Shown here: positions 1-6,684 of the stretch, piece after piece
Numbering within the stretch: the stretch's first letter is position 1
Layout: every line of letters begins with the position of its first letter
From: Bacteroidales bacterium UBA4318
GTDB lineage: Bacteria; Bacteroidota; Bacteroidia; Bacteroidales; UBA932
Assembly (NCBI GenBank): GCA_002393895.1
Contig: DGUE01000103.1
Span: 1 to 10,497 of the forward strand
Reading direction: 5' to 3'
Length of the DNA: 10,497 nucleotides
Program-made: the position numbers and the translations under genes
The notes under the pieces: model-generated
What the model saw: the letters and a program-made list of their open reading frames with translations, nothing else
Told to the model about the DNA's origin: nothing
Database searches by the model: none

Positions 1-2
1 CC

Positions 3-275
3 ACCCTCTATGCCGAAATCGACCGTAACTCCCTCTTCACCGGCACCGCCGAGAAGGAAGACCGTTCCATTATGAACGTCTGCTTCGTGATGGCTCCCGG
101 CTACGAAGACCTGCAGGACGAGTTCTTCGCCTTTGCAAAGAGCAAGGGAATGATAGGCATCAAGGGCCACCGTTCAGTGGGCGGCTTCCGCGCATCCCTC
201 TATAACGCCTGCACTCAGGAAGATGTGGAGGCGCTGGTTGCAACTATGAAGGAATTTGAAGCTCTCAAGAAATGA
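3..275 (+). CDS. serC: Phosphoserine aminotransferase, 3' end only
   Basis: This is the last 90 residues of phosphoserine aminotransferase, the PLP enzyme that moves the amino group of glutamate onto 3-phosphohydroxypyruvate to give O-phosphoserine (serine synthesis; the family also acts in PLP synthesis in some bacteria). The reading frame is open from base 3 and the start lies before the window. Recognition rests on the C-terminal family signature RSIMNVCF followed by [16 protein letters not shown], which in the family belongs to the small C-terminal domain; the His-Arg of GHRS contributes to phosphate binding in known SerC structures. The active-site Lys that holds PLP is upstream and not visible. 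The TGA stop overlaps the serA start in an ATGA arrangement, which suggests translational coupling of consecutive pathway enzymes. The ATG at 72 is an internal Met, not a start. Confidence 0.95.
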   Translation, partial: TLYAEIDRNSLFTGTAEKEDRSIMNVCFVMAPGYEDLQDEFFAFAKSKGMIGIKGHRSVGGFRASLYNACTQEDVEALVATMKEFEALKK

Positions 276-1192
276 AAGTCCTGATTGCAACCCAGAAACC
301 CTTTGCCGCTGCAGCAGTGGCAGGGATCAAAGATATCCTCGTAAAGGGCGGGCACGAAGTGGCCCTGCTCGAAAAGTATCCCGAGCAGGCCGACCTGGTG
401 AAGGCAGTCGCCGATGTCAACGCCCTCATCATCCGTTCGGATAAAGTTACCGCCGAGGTTCTCGACGCCGCTCCCCAGCTTAAGATAGTCGTCCGCGCAG
501 GCGCAGGATTCGATAATGTCGATCTCGCCTCTGCCACCGCACACGGTGTGGTGGTGATGAACACCCCCGGCCAGAACTCCAACGCAGTGGCCGAGCTTGC
601 CATCGCAATGATGATTTTCATGGCCCGCACTCAGTTCACTCCCGCAACCGGCTCCGAAGTTCAGGGTAAGACCCTGGGCATCCAGGCATTCGGCAACGTG
701 GGCCGTCTGGTGGGCGCCAAGGCCAAGGCCCTCGGCATGAAGGTCAAGGCACTCGACCCCTTCCTCACCGATGAGCAGATCGCCGCAGGCGGAGCCAAGC
801 CCGTCCACACCCTGGACGAACTCTACACCGGCAGCGATTATCTCTCCCTCCACATTCCGGCCCTGCCCGCCACGATCGGCAGCATCAACTACGATCTCAT
901 CACCAAAATGCCCAAGGGAGCAACCCTGGTGAACACCGCCCGCAAGGAGGTCATCGACGAGGCTGGCCTCGAGAAGGCCCTTGAAGACCGTCCGGACCTC
1001 AAGTATGTTACCGATGTGATGCCGGACAACTATGCAACCCTGCAGGAGAAGTTCGGCCTCCGCGTGTTCGCGACTCCCAAAAAGATGGGCGCGCAGACCG
1101 CCGAAGCCAACGTGAACGCAGGACTTGCCGCCGCGAATCAGATAGTGGATTATTTTGCAACGGGCAACACCCGATTCCAGGTAAACAAGTAG
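272..1192 (+). CDS. serA: D-3-phosphoglycerate dehydrogenase, short form without ACT domain
   Basis: The 306-residue protein oxidises 3-phosphoglycerate to 3-phosphohydroxypyruvate with NAD+, the step before SerC. It has the D-2-hydroxyacid dehydrogenase layout: a substrate-binding part at both ends with [12 protein letters not shown] (73-84) and [13 protein letters not shown] (97-109), and a Rossmann domain starting at [10 protein letters not shown] (136-145). The dinucleotide loop reads AxGxxG rather than GxGxxG. Asp162 in ALDPF sits where the NAD-selecting acid is expected. The catalytic Arg is Arg224 in NTARKE. The usual catalytic His of TPHIG is replaced by Lys in TPKKMG (268-273). From memory, the same features occur in Bacteroides SerA, so they look like family traits rather than damage. 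There is no C-terminal ACT domain, so serine feedback through ACT is not expected. The start overlaps the serC stop by 4 bp, and DUF1015 begins 3 bp after the stop. Confidence 0.93.
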   Translation: MKVLIATQKPFAAAAVAGIKDILVKGGHEVALLEKYPEQADLVKAVADVNALIIRSDKVTAEVLDAAPQLKIVVRAGAGFDNVDLASATAHGVVVMNTPGQNSNAVAELAIAMMIFMARTQFTPATGSEVQGKTLGIQAFGNVGRLVGAKAKALGMKVKALDPFLTDEQIAAGGAKPVHTLDELYTGSDYLSLHIPALPATIGSINYDLITKMPKGATLVNTARKEVIDEAGLEKALEDRPDLKYVTDVMPDNYATLQEKFGLRVFATPKKMGAQTAEANVNAGLAAANQIVDYFATGNTRFQVNK

Positions 1193-1195
1193 GAT

Positions 1196-2440
1196 ATGGT
1201 ACGAGTAAAACCCTTTGCGGCAATCAGGCCGCCCAAGAACCTCGTCACCGAGGTCGCTGCACCTCCCTACGACGTGCTGAACTCCCAGGAAGCAAAGGCG
1301 ATGGCAGGGGAGAAGAGCCTTCTGCACATCACCAAGCCCGAAATTGATTTCGATCCCATCGCAGGCGAGCACGAGCAGCGCACCTACGACAAGGCTGTCG
1401 CCAACTTCAAGCTCTGGAAAGAGCGCGGCTGGCTGGTGCGCGAAGACAAGGAGAAATACTATGTCTATGCCCAGACCATGGGCACCCGCACCCAGTACGG
1501 TCTTGTGCTCTGCGCACATACCGACGACTATGCCAACGGCATAATCAAGAAGCATGAGCTCACCCGTAAAGACAAAGAAGACGACCGCATGATCCACGTC
1601 CGCATCCAGAATGCCAACATCGAGCCCGTCTTCTTCGCCTTCAAGGACAACAAGGAGCTTGGAGATATCATCGTCAGGACCGCTGCCGGGGAGCCGGAAT
1701 ACAAGTTCGTGGATGAGAACGGTTTTACCCACACTTTCTGGGTAATCGACGATGACGCGGTCAATGCCCGCATCACCAAGATCTTCGAAACTGAAGTGGA
1801 TGCGTTCTACGTTGCCGACGGCCATCACCGCACGGCGGCTGCCGCCCGCGTGGGCGCCGAGAAGAAGGCCCAGAACCCCAATCACACCGGCAACGAGGAA
1901 TACAACTACTTCATGGCCGTGTGCTTCCCCCAGAGCCAGCTCGCAATCATCGATTACAATCGCGTGGTCAAAGACCTGAACGGCCTGAGCAAGGAGCAGT
2001 TCCTTTCTGCCCTCGAAGAAGACTTCACTGTCATTCCGAGCGCAGCGAGGGAATCTCCAGCTCCCACCGGCCTGCACAATTTCAGCATGTATCTGGACGG
2101 CAAATGGTACAGTCTTACCGCCAAGCCCGGCCGTTACGACGACACCGACCCCATCGGGGTGCTGGATGTGACCATCCTCTCCAAGCTCGTGCTGGACAAG
2201 ATCCTGGGCATCAAGGACCTCCGCACCGACAAGCGAATCGACTTCGTCGGCGGAATCCGCGGTCTCGGGGAACTCAGCCGCCGCGTGGACAGCGGCGAGA
2301 TGGCCGTTGCCTTTGCTCTCTATCCCGTTTCGATGGACCAGCTCATCCGCATCGCGGACACAGGCAACATAATGCCGCCCAAGACCACCTGGTTCGAGCC
2401 CAAGCTCCGCTCCGGCCTGGCAATTCACTCATTAGATTAA
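1196..2440 (+). CDS. DUF1015 family protein (COG4198-like)
   Basis: A 414-residue soluble protein with no signal peptide or membrane segment. It matches the DUF1015 family by three features: an N-terminal KPFAAIRPP (5-13) with PPYDVLN (23-29), a central YVADGHHRTAAAARVG (205-220), and a C-terminal MPPKTTWFEPKLRSGL (393-408). The biochemical role is not firmly known to me. The DGHHR motif resembles the conserved motif of ParB/sulfiredoxin-fold proteins, a fold that includes the archaeal free-serine kinase SerK. Its place 3 bp behind serA therefore makes a role in serine or phosphoserine metabolism a reasonable guess, but this is inference. Residues 280-290 (IPSAARESPAP) are written by a palindromic repeat inserted in frame. 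Flanking sequence resumes normally with the DGKWYSL strand (301-307). recQ follows after 5 bp. Confidence 0.88.
   Translation: MVRVKPFAAIRPPKNLVTEVAAPPYDVLNSQEAKAMAGEKSLLHITKPEIDFDPIAGEHEQRTYDKAVANFKLWKERGWLVREDKEKYYVYAQTMGTRTQYGLVLCAHTDDYANGIIKKHELTRKDKEDDRMIHVRIQNANIEPVFFAFKDNKELGDIIVRTAAGEPEYKFVDENGFTHTFWVIDDDAVNARITKIFETEVDAFYVADGHHRTAAAARVGAEKKAQNPNHTGNEEYNYFMAVCFPQSQLAIIDYNRVVKDLNGLSKEQFLSALEEDFTVIPSAARESPAPTGLHNFSMYLDGKWYSLTAKPGRYDDTDPIGVLDVTILSKLVLDKILGIKDLRTDKRIDFVGGIRGLGELSRRVDSGEMAVAFALYPVSMDQLIRIADTGNIMPPKTTWFEPKLRSGLAIHSLD
2030..2060. repeat. Palindromic dispersed-type repeat inserted in DUF1015
   Basis: The segment contains ATTCC (2033-2037) and GGAAT (2050-2054) as inverted arms around a central CGC-A-GCG (2041-2047). 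I recognise its pattern (CATTCCGAGCG, a variable base, AGCGAGG, then GAATCT) as a short repeat that recurs in many bacterial genomes, usually between genes. Here it lies inside the DUF1015 gene in frame, encoding residues 279-289 or so. Whether this genome holds other copies cannot be seen from the window. Confidence 0.6.
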
Positions 2441-2445
2441 CAAGT

Positions 2446-4659
2446 ATGAAAGACTACTCCGCCGAAATACACAGCACGCTGAAGGAATTCTTCGGATACG
2501 ACAACTTCAAGGGCGATCAGGAGAGCGTGATCAATCACCTTCTTAACGGAGGCGACGCCTTTGTGCTGATGCCTACCGGCGGAGGAAAGTCTCTCTGCTA
2601 CCAGCTGCCCGCCCTCGTGGCGGACGGCACGGCAATCGTGATCTCGCCTCTGATCGCGCTGATGAAGAACCAGGTGGACGTGCTCCGCGGATTCGTCAGC
2701 AGCAACGAGAGCATCGCCCACTTCCTGAACTCTTCGCTCTCAAGGCAGGAAATAGACGATGTGAAGGCGGATCTGCTTGCCGGGCGCACCAAGATTCTTT
2801 ACGTCGCTCCGGAATCCCTCACCAAAGAAGAGAACGTCGCCCTGCTGAAGGAAATCCACATATCCTTCTATGCGGTGGACGAAGCGCATTGTATTTCGGA
2901 GTGGGGGCACGACTTCCGGCCGGAATACCGGCGTATCCGCAGCCTCGTGAACGAGATTGGCCGCGCGCCCATCATCGCCCTCACCGCGACTGCAACGCCC
3001 AAGGTGCAGAGCGACATCCTCAAGAATCTGGGAATCCAGGATGCGGTAATCTTCAAATCATCCTTCAACCGCCCCAACCTCTACTACGAAATCCGTAACA
3101 AGGTCGAGCCCGAGAAGGACATAGTGCGCTTCATACGCCAGAACCCCGGCAAGTCCGGCATCATCTACTGCCTCAGCCGCAAGAAGGTAGAAGAGATGGC
3201 GGCCTTCCTCAGCATCAACGGTATACGGGCCCTGCCCTACCACGCGGGGCTCGATGCCAAGGTGCGGGCCGAGAACCAGGACAAGTTCCTGATGGAGGAA
3301 ATAGATGTGATAGTGGCCACCATCGCCTTCGGGATGGGCATCGACAAGCCGGACGTGCGCTTCGTCATCCACTACGACATCCCCAAGAGCATAGAAAGTT
3401 ACTATCAGGAGACGGGCCGTGCAGGCCGTGACGGCGAAGAGGGCCTCTGCATCACCTACTACTCCTATAAAGACATACGCAAGCTCGAGAAGTTCATGCA
3501 GGGCAAGCCGGTGGCGGAGCAGGAAATCAGCCGCCAGCTGCTGAACGAGGTGGTGGCATATGCCGAATCCGGCCAGTGCCGCCGCAAGCTACTGCTCAAC
3601 TACTTCGGAGAAGAATACGGGCAGGAGAACTGCGGCTGTTGCGACAACTGTCTGCATCCCAAGCCGGTGTTTGACGGCCGCAAGGATATGCAGCTGGTCA
3701 TAGACCTCATCACCAGCCTTCCCGAGCATTTCAAGGTGGAGCATCTGGCCTGCATCCTTGCCGGAAAGGAAAACGCCCTCATAAAGAGTTACCGCCACGA
3801 CGAACTGGAATTCTTCGGCAAGGGCAGCGCCCACGACGAGCGCTACTGGATAACCGTAATCCACCAGGGGGTGGTGCACCATCTGCTCGAGAAGGAGATT
3901 GAATCCTACGGCCTGATTTCAGTGACCGGAGCAGGGCTTGAGTTCCTGATCAATCCCTGGAAACTGGAGCTTGTGCAGGACGGGGTATTCTCGGATGACG
4001 GCACAGACGATTTCGACGACGACGAGTCGCTGGCGGCGGCCAATGCTGTCCGGGGCGGGGGAGGCTGCGATGAAACGCTCCTCAAGATGCTCAAGGACCT
4101 CCGCAAAGATGTTGCCCGCAGGCTCAAACTCCAGCCCTGGATCATCTTCGGGGATCCCGCCCTGCAGGATATGGCCATCCTGTATCCTATTACTATAGAT
4201 GAACTCCGCAACTGCCAGGGCGTGGGCGAGGGCAAGGCCCGCAAGTTCGGTTCCGAGTTCGTGAAGATGATTGCGCAGTATGTGGAGGAGAACGACATCA
4301 CCCGTCCGGACGACTTCATCGTTAAATCCGCCCCCAACAAGAGCGCGAACAAGATTTTCATCATCCAGAGCATAGACCGCCGGATGGATCTTGAAGACAT
4401 CGCTTCTGCAAAGAGCATGGACATCGATGATCTTGTGACGGAAATAGAAGGTATAGTTTCCACCGGCACCAAGCTGAATCTGGACTACTACATCGAAGAA
4501 AACTACGACGAAGAAGACGTCGAGGAAATCTACGAGTACTTCAGCACCGAAGCTGAATCCGACTCGGTCGAAGATGCCATCACCGCCCTTGGTGGCGATT
4601 TCGAAGAGCTCGAAATCCGCCTCATCCGCATCAAGTTCCTCTGCGACATAGCATCATAG
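2446..4659 (+). CDS. recQ: ATP-dependent DNA helicase RecQ, long Bacteroidetes form
   Basis: The 737-residue protein is a 3'-5' superfamily 2 helicase for recombination and fork repair. All motifs look intact: Walker A MPTGGGKSLCYQ (42-53), DEAH (145-148) with the aromatic-rich loop CISEWGHDFRPEY (149-161), motif III LTATAT (179-184), motif V ATIAFGMGIDKPDVR (291-305) and motif VI QETGRAGRDG (321-330). The zinc site is Cys378, Cys396, Cys399 and Cys402. A winged-helix RQC region follows (about 410-510), then an acidic linker, and an HRDC domain at about 541-615 with LDLRKD-like and GVGEGKARKFG (592-602) signatures. The last 110 residues form an extra helical, acidic region beginning KSANKIFIIQSIDRR (632-646), absent from E. 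coli RecQ (about 610 residues) but, as I recall, common in Bacteroidetes. The start at 2446 gives the normal RecQ N-terminus. An in-frame upstream extension would overlap DUF1015 by more than 500 bp and is not credible. Confidence 0.95.
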   Translation: MKDYSAEIHSTLKEFFGYDNFKGDQESVINHLLNGGDAFVLMPTGGGKSLCYQLPALVADGTAIVISPLIALMKNQVDVLRGFVSSNESIAHFLNSSLSRQEIDDVKADLLAGRTKILYVAPESLTKEENVALLKEIHISFYAVDEAHCISEWGHDFRPEYRRIRSLVNEIGRAPIIALTATATPKVQSDILKNLGIQDAVIFKSSFNRPNLYYEIRNKVEPEKDIVRFIRQNPGKSGIIYCLSRKKVEEMAAFLSINGIRALPYHAGLDAKVRAENQDKFLMEEIDVIVATIAFGMGIDKPDVRFVIHYDIPKSIESYYQETGRAGRDGEEGLCITYYSYKDIRKLEKFMQGKPVAEQEISRQLLNEVVAYAESGQCRRKLLLNYFGEEYGQENCGCCDNCLHPKPVFDGRKDMQLVIDLITSLPEHFKVEHLACILAGKENALIKSYRHDELEFFGKGSAHDERYWITVIHQGVVHHLLEKEIESYGLISVTGAGLEFLINPWKLELVQDGVFSDDGTDDFDDDESLAAANAVRGGGGCDETLLKMLKDLRKDVARRLKLQPWIIFGDPALQDMAILYPITIDELRNCQGVGEGKARKFGSEFVKMIAQYVEENDITRPDDFIVKSAPNKSANKIFIIQSIDRRMDLEDIASAKSMDIDDLVTEIEGIVSTGTKLNLDYYIEENYDEEDVEEIYEYFSTEAESDSVEDAITALGGDFEELEIRLIRIKFLCDIAS

Positions 4660-4665
4660 AAAGCA

Positions 4666-6678
4666 ATGATACCTAAAGATACAGTCGACCTCATCCTGAA
4701 TACCGTACGGATAGAGGACATAGTTGGAGACTTCGTGACGCTGAAGCGCCGCGGGGCCAACTACGTGGCCTGCTGTCCATTCCATCAGGAGAAGACTCCG
4801 TCGTTCTACGTATCTCCTTCGAAGGGTATCTACAAGTGCTTCGGCTGCGGCAAGTCCGGCTCGGCAGTGGGTTTCCTGATGGAGCACGAGCACAGTTCGT
4901 ATGTGGAGGCGCTGCGCTACATCGCGAAGCGTTATAATATAGAGGTAGTGGAAGAAGAAGAGTCTCCGGAGGAACTTGCCAGCCGCCAGCGCAGCGAAAG
5001 CCTGCTGCTTGTGAGCGAGTTTGCGCAGAAGTTCTTCGCGGAGCAGCTGAAGGCCGGAGAAGGGAAGGATGTGGGCCTGGCCTACTACCATTCCCGCCGC
5101 CTGGAAGACGAGACCATAGCAAAGTTCGGCCTCGGATGGGCCCCTTCGGGGAAGGATGACCTGCTGCAGGCTGCCCGCAAGGCCGGTTATAAGGATGAGT
5201 ACCTGATCGACGCCGGGCTGGTGGTGAAGCGCGAAGACGGCACTCTGGCGGACAAGTTTCGCGAGAGGGTGATGTTCCCCATCCAGAGCGTGAGCGGGCG
5301 CACCATAGCCTTCAGCGGCCGCACCCTCAAGGCAGACAACCCCGCCAAGTATGTGAATTCCCCCGATACGGAAATCTACCGCAAGAGCAACATCCTCTTC
5401 GGCATCTATTTCGCCAAGAGCGAGATAGCCCGTCAGGATGAGTGTATTATCGTCGAGGGTAATATCGACTATGTGATGCTGCAGCAGCTGGGTATCCACA
5501 ATGTGGTGGCCCCCTGCGGAACGGCTCTCACGGTTCAGCAGGTGCGGCTCATCCGCAAGTTTACCGACAACATCCTCCTGATGAACGACGGTGACAACGC
5601 GGGCATACATGCTTCGCTCAAGGATATAGACCTTATTCTATATGAGGGCCTTAATGTGCGCGTTGTGCTTCTTCCGGAAGGTGAGGACCCGGATTCCTTC
5701 AGCAAGGGACGTTCCCTGGAGGAGGTCCAGAAATACATCGCCGACAATGCCAAGGATTTCCTGGATTTCAAGACGGATATTCTCCTCGGCGAGGCGGCGG
5801 GCAATCCTCTCAAGAAGGCCAATTTCGTAAACGACATAGCGGATACCATCGCGCGTATTCCGGATGCGGTGAAGCGTTCGGTGTACGTAAATGCGGCCGC
5901 AGAGAAGTTCGACGTGGCTGCGGATATCATCTTCCGCCGCGTGAAAGTCACGCGGGACAAGTTGCTGGAAGATGAGCGCCGCGAGCGCGAGCGTGAAGCG
6001 AGACTCGCCGAGGGCGGAAGGGCCCCCTCTTCCGCGTCGCCAAGCGACCCGTTCCGGGAAAATGCTCCAGAGGGGGCATCCGCCCCGGCTGACCTTCCGG
6101 CCTCGCCAGCTGACAAATACATCCCGGAAAACAAAACACTTGCTGCTGTTGAGGAAGATATATTGACCTTCCTCCTGCAACACGGCTCCGAACAACTCCA
6201 CTTCGAGACCGACTCCCCGTACTACGACCCCGAAGCCACGGATACCGTCGCCGACTTCATCTCGGCAACCATCGAATCCACCGGGAAACCTCTCTCAAAT
6301 GCCGGATACAGGCGGGTCTACGATGCTTATCTGGATCTTTACTACGAGGGCCGCGACCAGGCCGAAATCATCCGCACCCTGCTGGATTCCCCCGACCGCA
6401 CCCTCGCGGAGATAGTTGGAGACTTCTCCACCCGCAAATACCAGTTGTCGGTAAAACGCCTGGAGAGTTCCCTTACCAACGAGCAGTCCTGGCTCGTAAG
6501 CTATGTGCCCAGGGCTATGCTCACCCTTGCCGAAAGGCGCGCTGCGGCCCGGCTGGAAGATATCCGCAGGGCCCTCAAAGATGCCTCCGGCGAAGAAGAA
6601 TTGGCACTGATGAAGGAAATGACCACCCTTCAGCGCCGCCAAAGAAAACTGAAAGAAACTCTGAAAAAAGAAGATTAG
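4666..6678 (+). CDS. dnaG: DNA primase DnaG
   Basis: The 670-residue primase makes RNA primers for the replisome. The N-terminal zinc domain has Cys37, His40, Cys58 and Cys61 (CCPFHQEKTPSF, then YKCFGCGKSG). The RNA-polymerase core includes FRERVMFPI (198-206) and FSGRTL (216-221). The TOPRIM metal site is IIVEGNID (261-268, Glu264 and Asp268) and MNDGDNAG (306-313, Asp308 and Asp310); the usual EGYMD is EGNID here. A charged helix (430-447) leads out of the core. Residues 448-481 are an Ala/Pro/Ser/Gly-rich stretch encoded by a large inverted repeat (6007-6107). After it, LAAVEEDILTFLLQHG (492-507) starts the C-terminal helicase-interaction region, which ends in a Lys/Arg-rich helix. Gaps to recQ and metG are 6 bp each, so its expression is probably tied to the operon. 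The classical rpsU-dnaG-rpoD neighbourhood is not present. Confidence 0.95.
   Translation: MIPKDTVDLILNTVRIEDIVGDFVTLKRRGANYVACCPFHQEKTPSFYVSPSKGIYKCFGCGKSGSAVGFLMEHEHSSYVEALRYIAKRYNIEVVEEEESPEELASRQRSESLLLVSEFAQKFFAEQLKAGEGKDVGLAYYHSRRLEDETIAKFGLGWAPSGKDDLLQAARKAGYKDEYLIDAGLVVKREDGTLADKFRERVMFPIQSVSGRTIAFSGRTLKADNPAKYVNSPDTEIYRKSNILFGIYFAKSEIARQDECIIVEGNIDYVMLQQLGIHNVVAPCGTALTVQQVRLIRKFTDNILLMNDGDNAGIHASLKDIDLILYEGLNVRVVLLPEGEDPDSFSKGRSLEEVQKYIADNAKDFLDFKTDILLGEAAGNPLKKANFVNDIADTIARIPDAVKRSVYVNAAAEKFDVAADIIFRRVKVTRDKLLEDERREREREARLAEGGRAPSSASPSDPFRENAPEGASAPADLPASPADKYIPENKTLAAVEEDILTFLLQHGSEQLHFETDSPYYDPEATDTVADFISATIESTGKPLSNAGYRRVYDAYLDLYYEGRDQAEIIRTLLDSPDRTLAEIVGDFSTRKYQLSVKRLESSLTNEQSWLVSYVPRAMLTLAERRAAARLEDIRRALKDASGEEELALMKEMTTLQRRQRKLKETLKKED
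6007..6107. repeat. Nested palindromic element inserted in the dnaG linker
   Basis: The element has three stems inside each other. The outer arms 6007-6021 and 6093-6107 are complementary at 13 of 15 positions. The middle arms GCCCCCTCT (6022-6030) and AGAGGGGGC (6069-6077) match 9 of 9. The inner arms GTCGC (6036-6040) and GCGAC (6044-6048) match 5 of 5 around a CAA loop, and continue past a C-C mismatch with two more pairs. On the left side the outer and middle arms are contiguous; on the right 15 bases separate them. It is read in frame through DnaG residues 448-481 and gives a disordered-looking linker. An RNA or ssDNA hairpin is plausible. Family membership elsewhere in the genome is unknown. 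Confidence 0.65.
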
Positions 6679-6684
6679 TTATAT

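Noticed and set aside
72..275. Separate 67-residue gene
   Set aside because: The frame is open to the window edge and the residues before the Met also match SerC, so this is the tail of serC.
215..2428. 737-residue minus-strand ORF
   Set aside because: It lies codon-for-codon opposite serA and DUF1015, its translation has no recognisable motif, and it spans two genes that are clearly real. Codon bias explains it.
1921..2445. Upstream in-frame extension of RecQ giving 912 residues
   Set aside because: The extra part overlaps the DUF1015 gene, is a Pro/Arg-rich shadow translation, and RecQ has its normal N-terminus at 2446.
4021..4080. Gly-rich, acidic stretch in RecQ (520-541) as a fourth inserted element
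   Set aside because: I found no inverted repeat there, and an acidic/Gly-rich linker before HRDC is, as I recall, usual in Bacteroidetes RecQ.
4654..5610. 318-residue minus-strand ORF opposite dnaG
   Set aside because: It is an antisense shadow of the well-conserved DnaG zinc and core domains in the same register.
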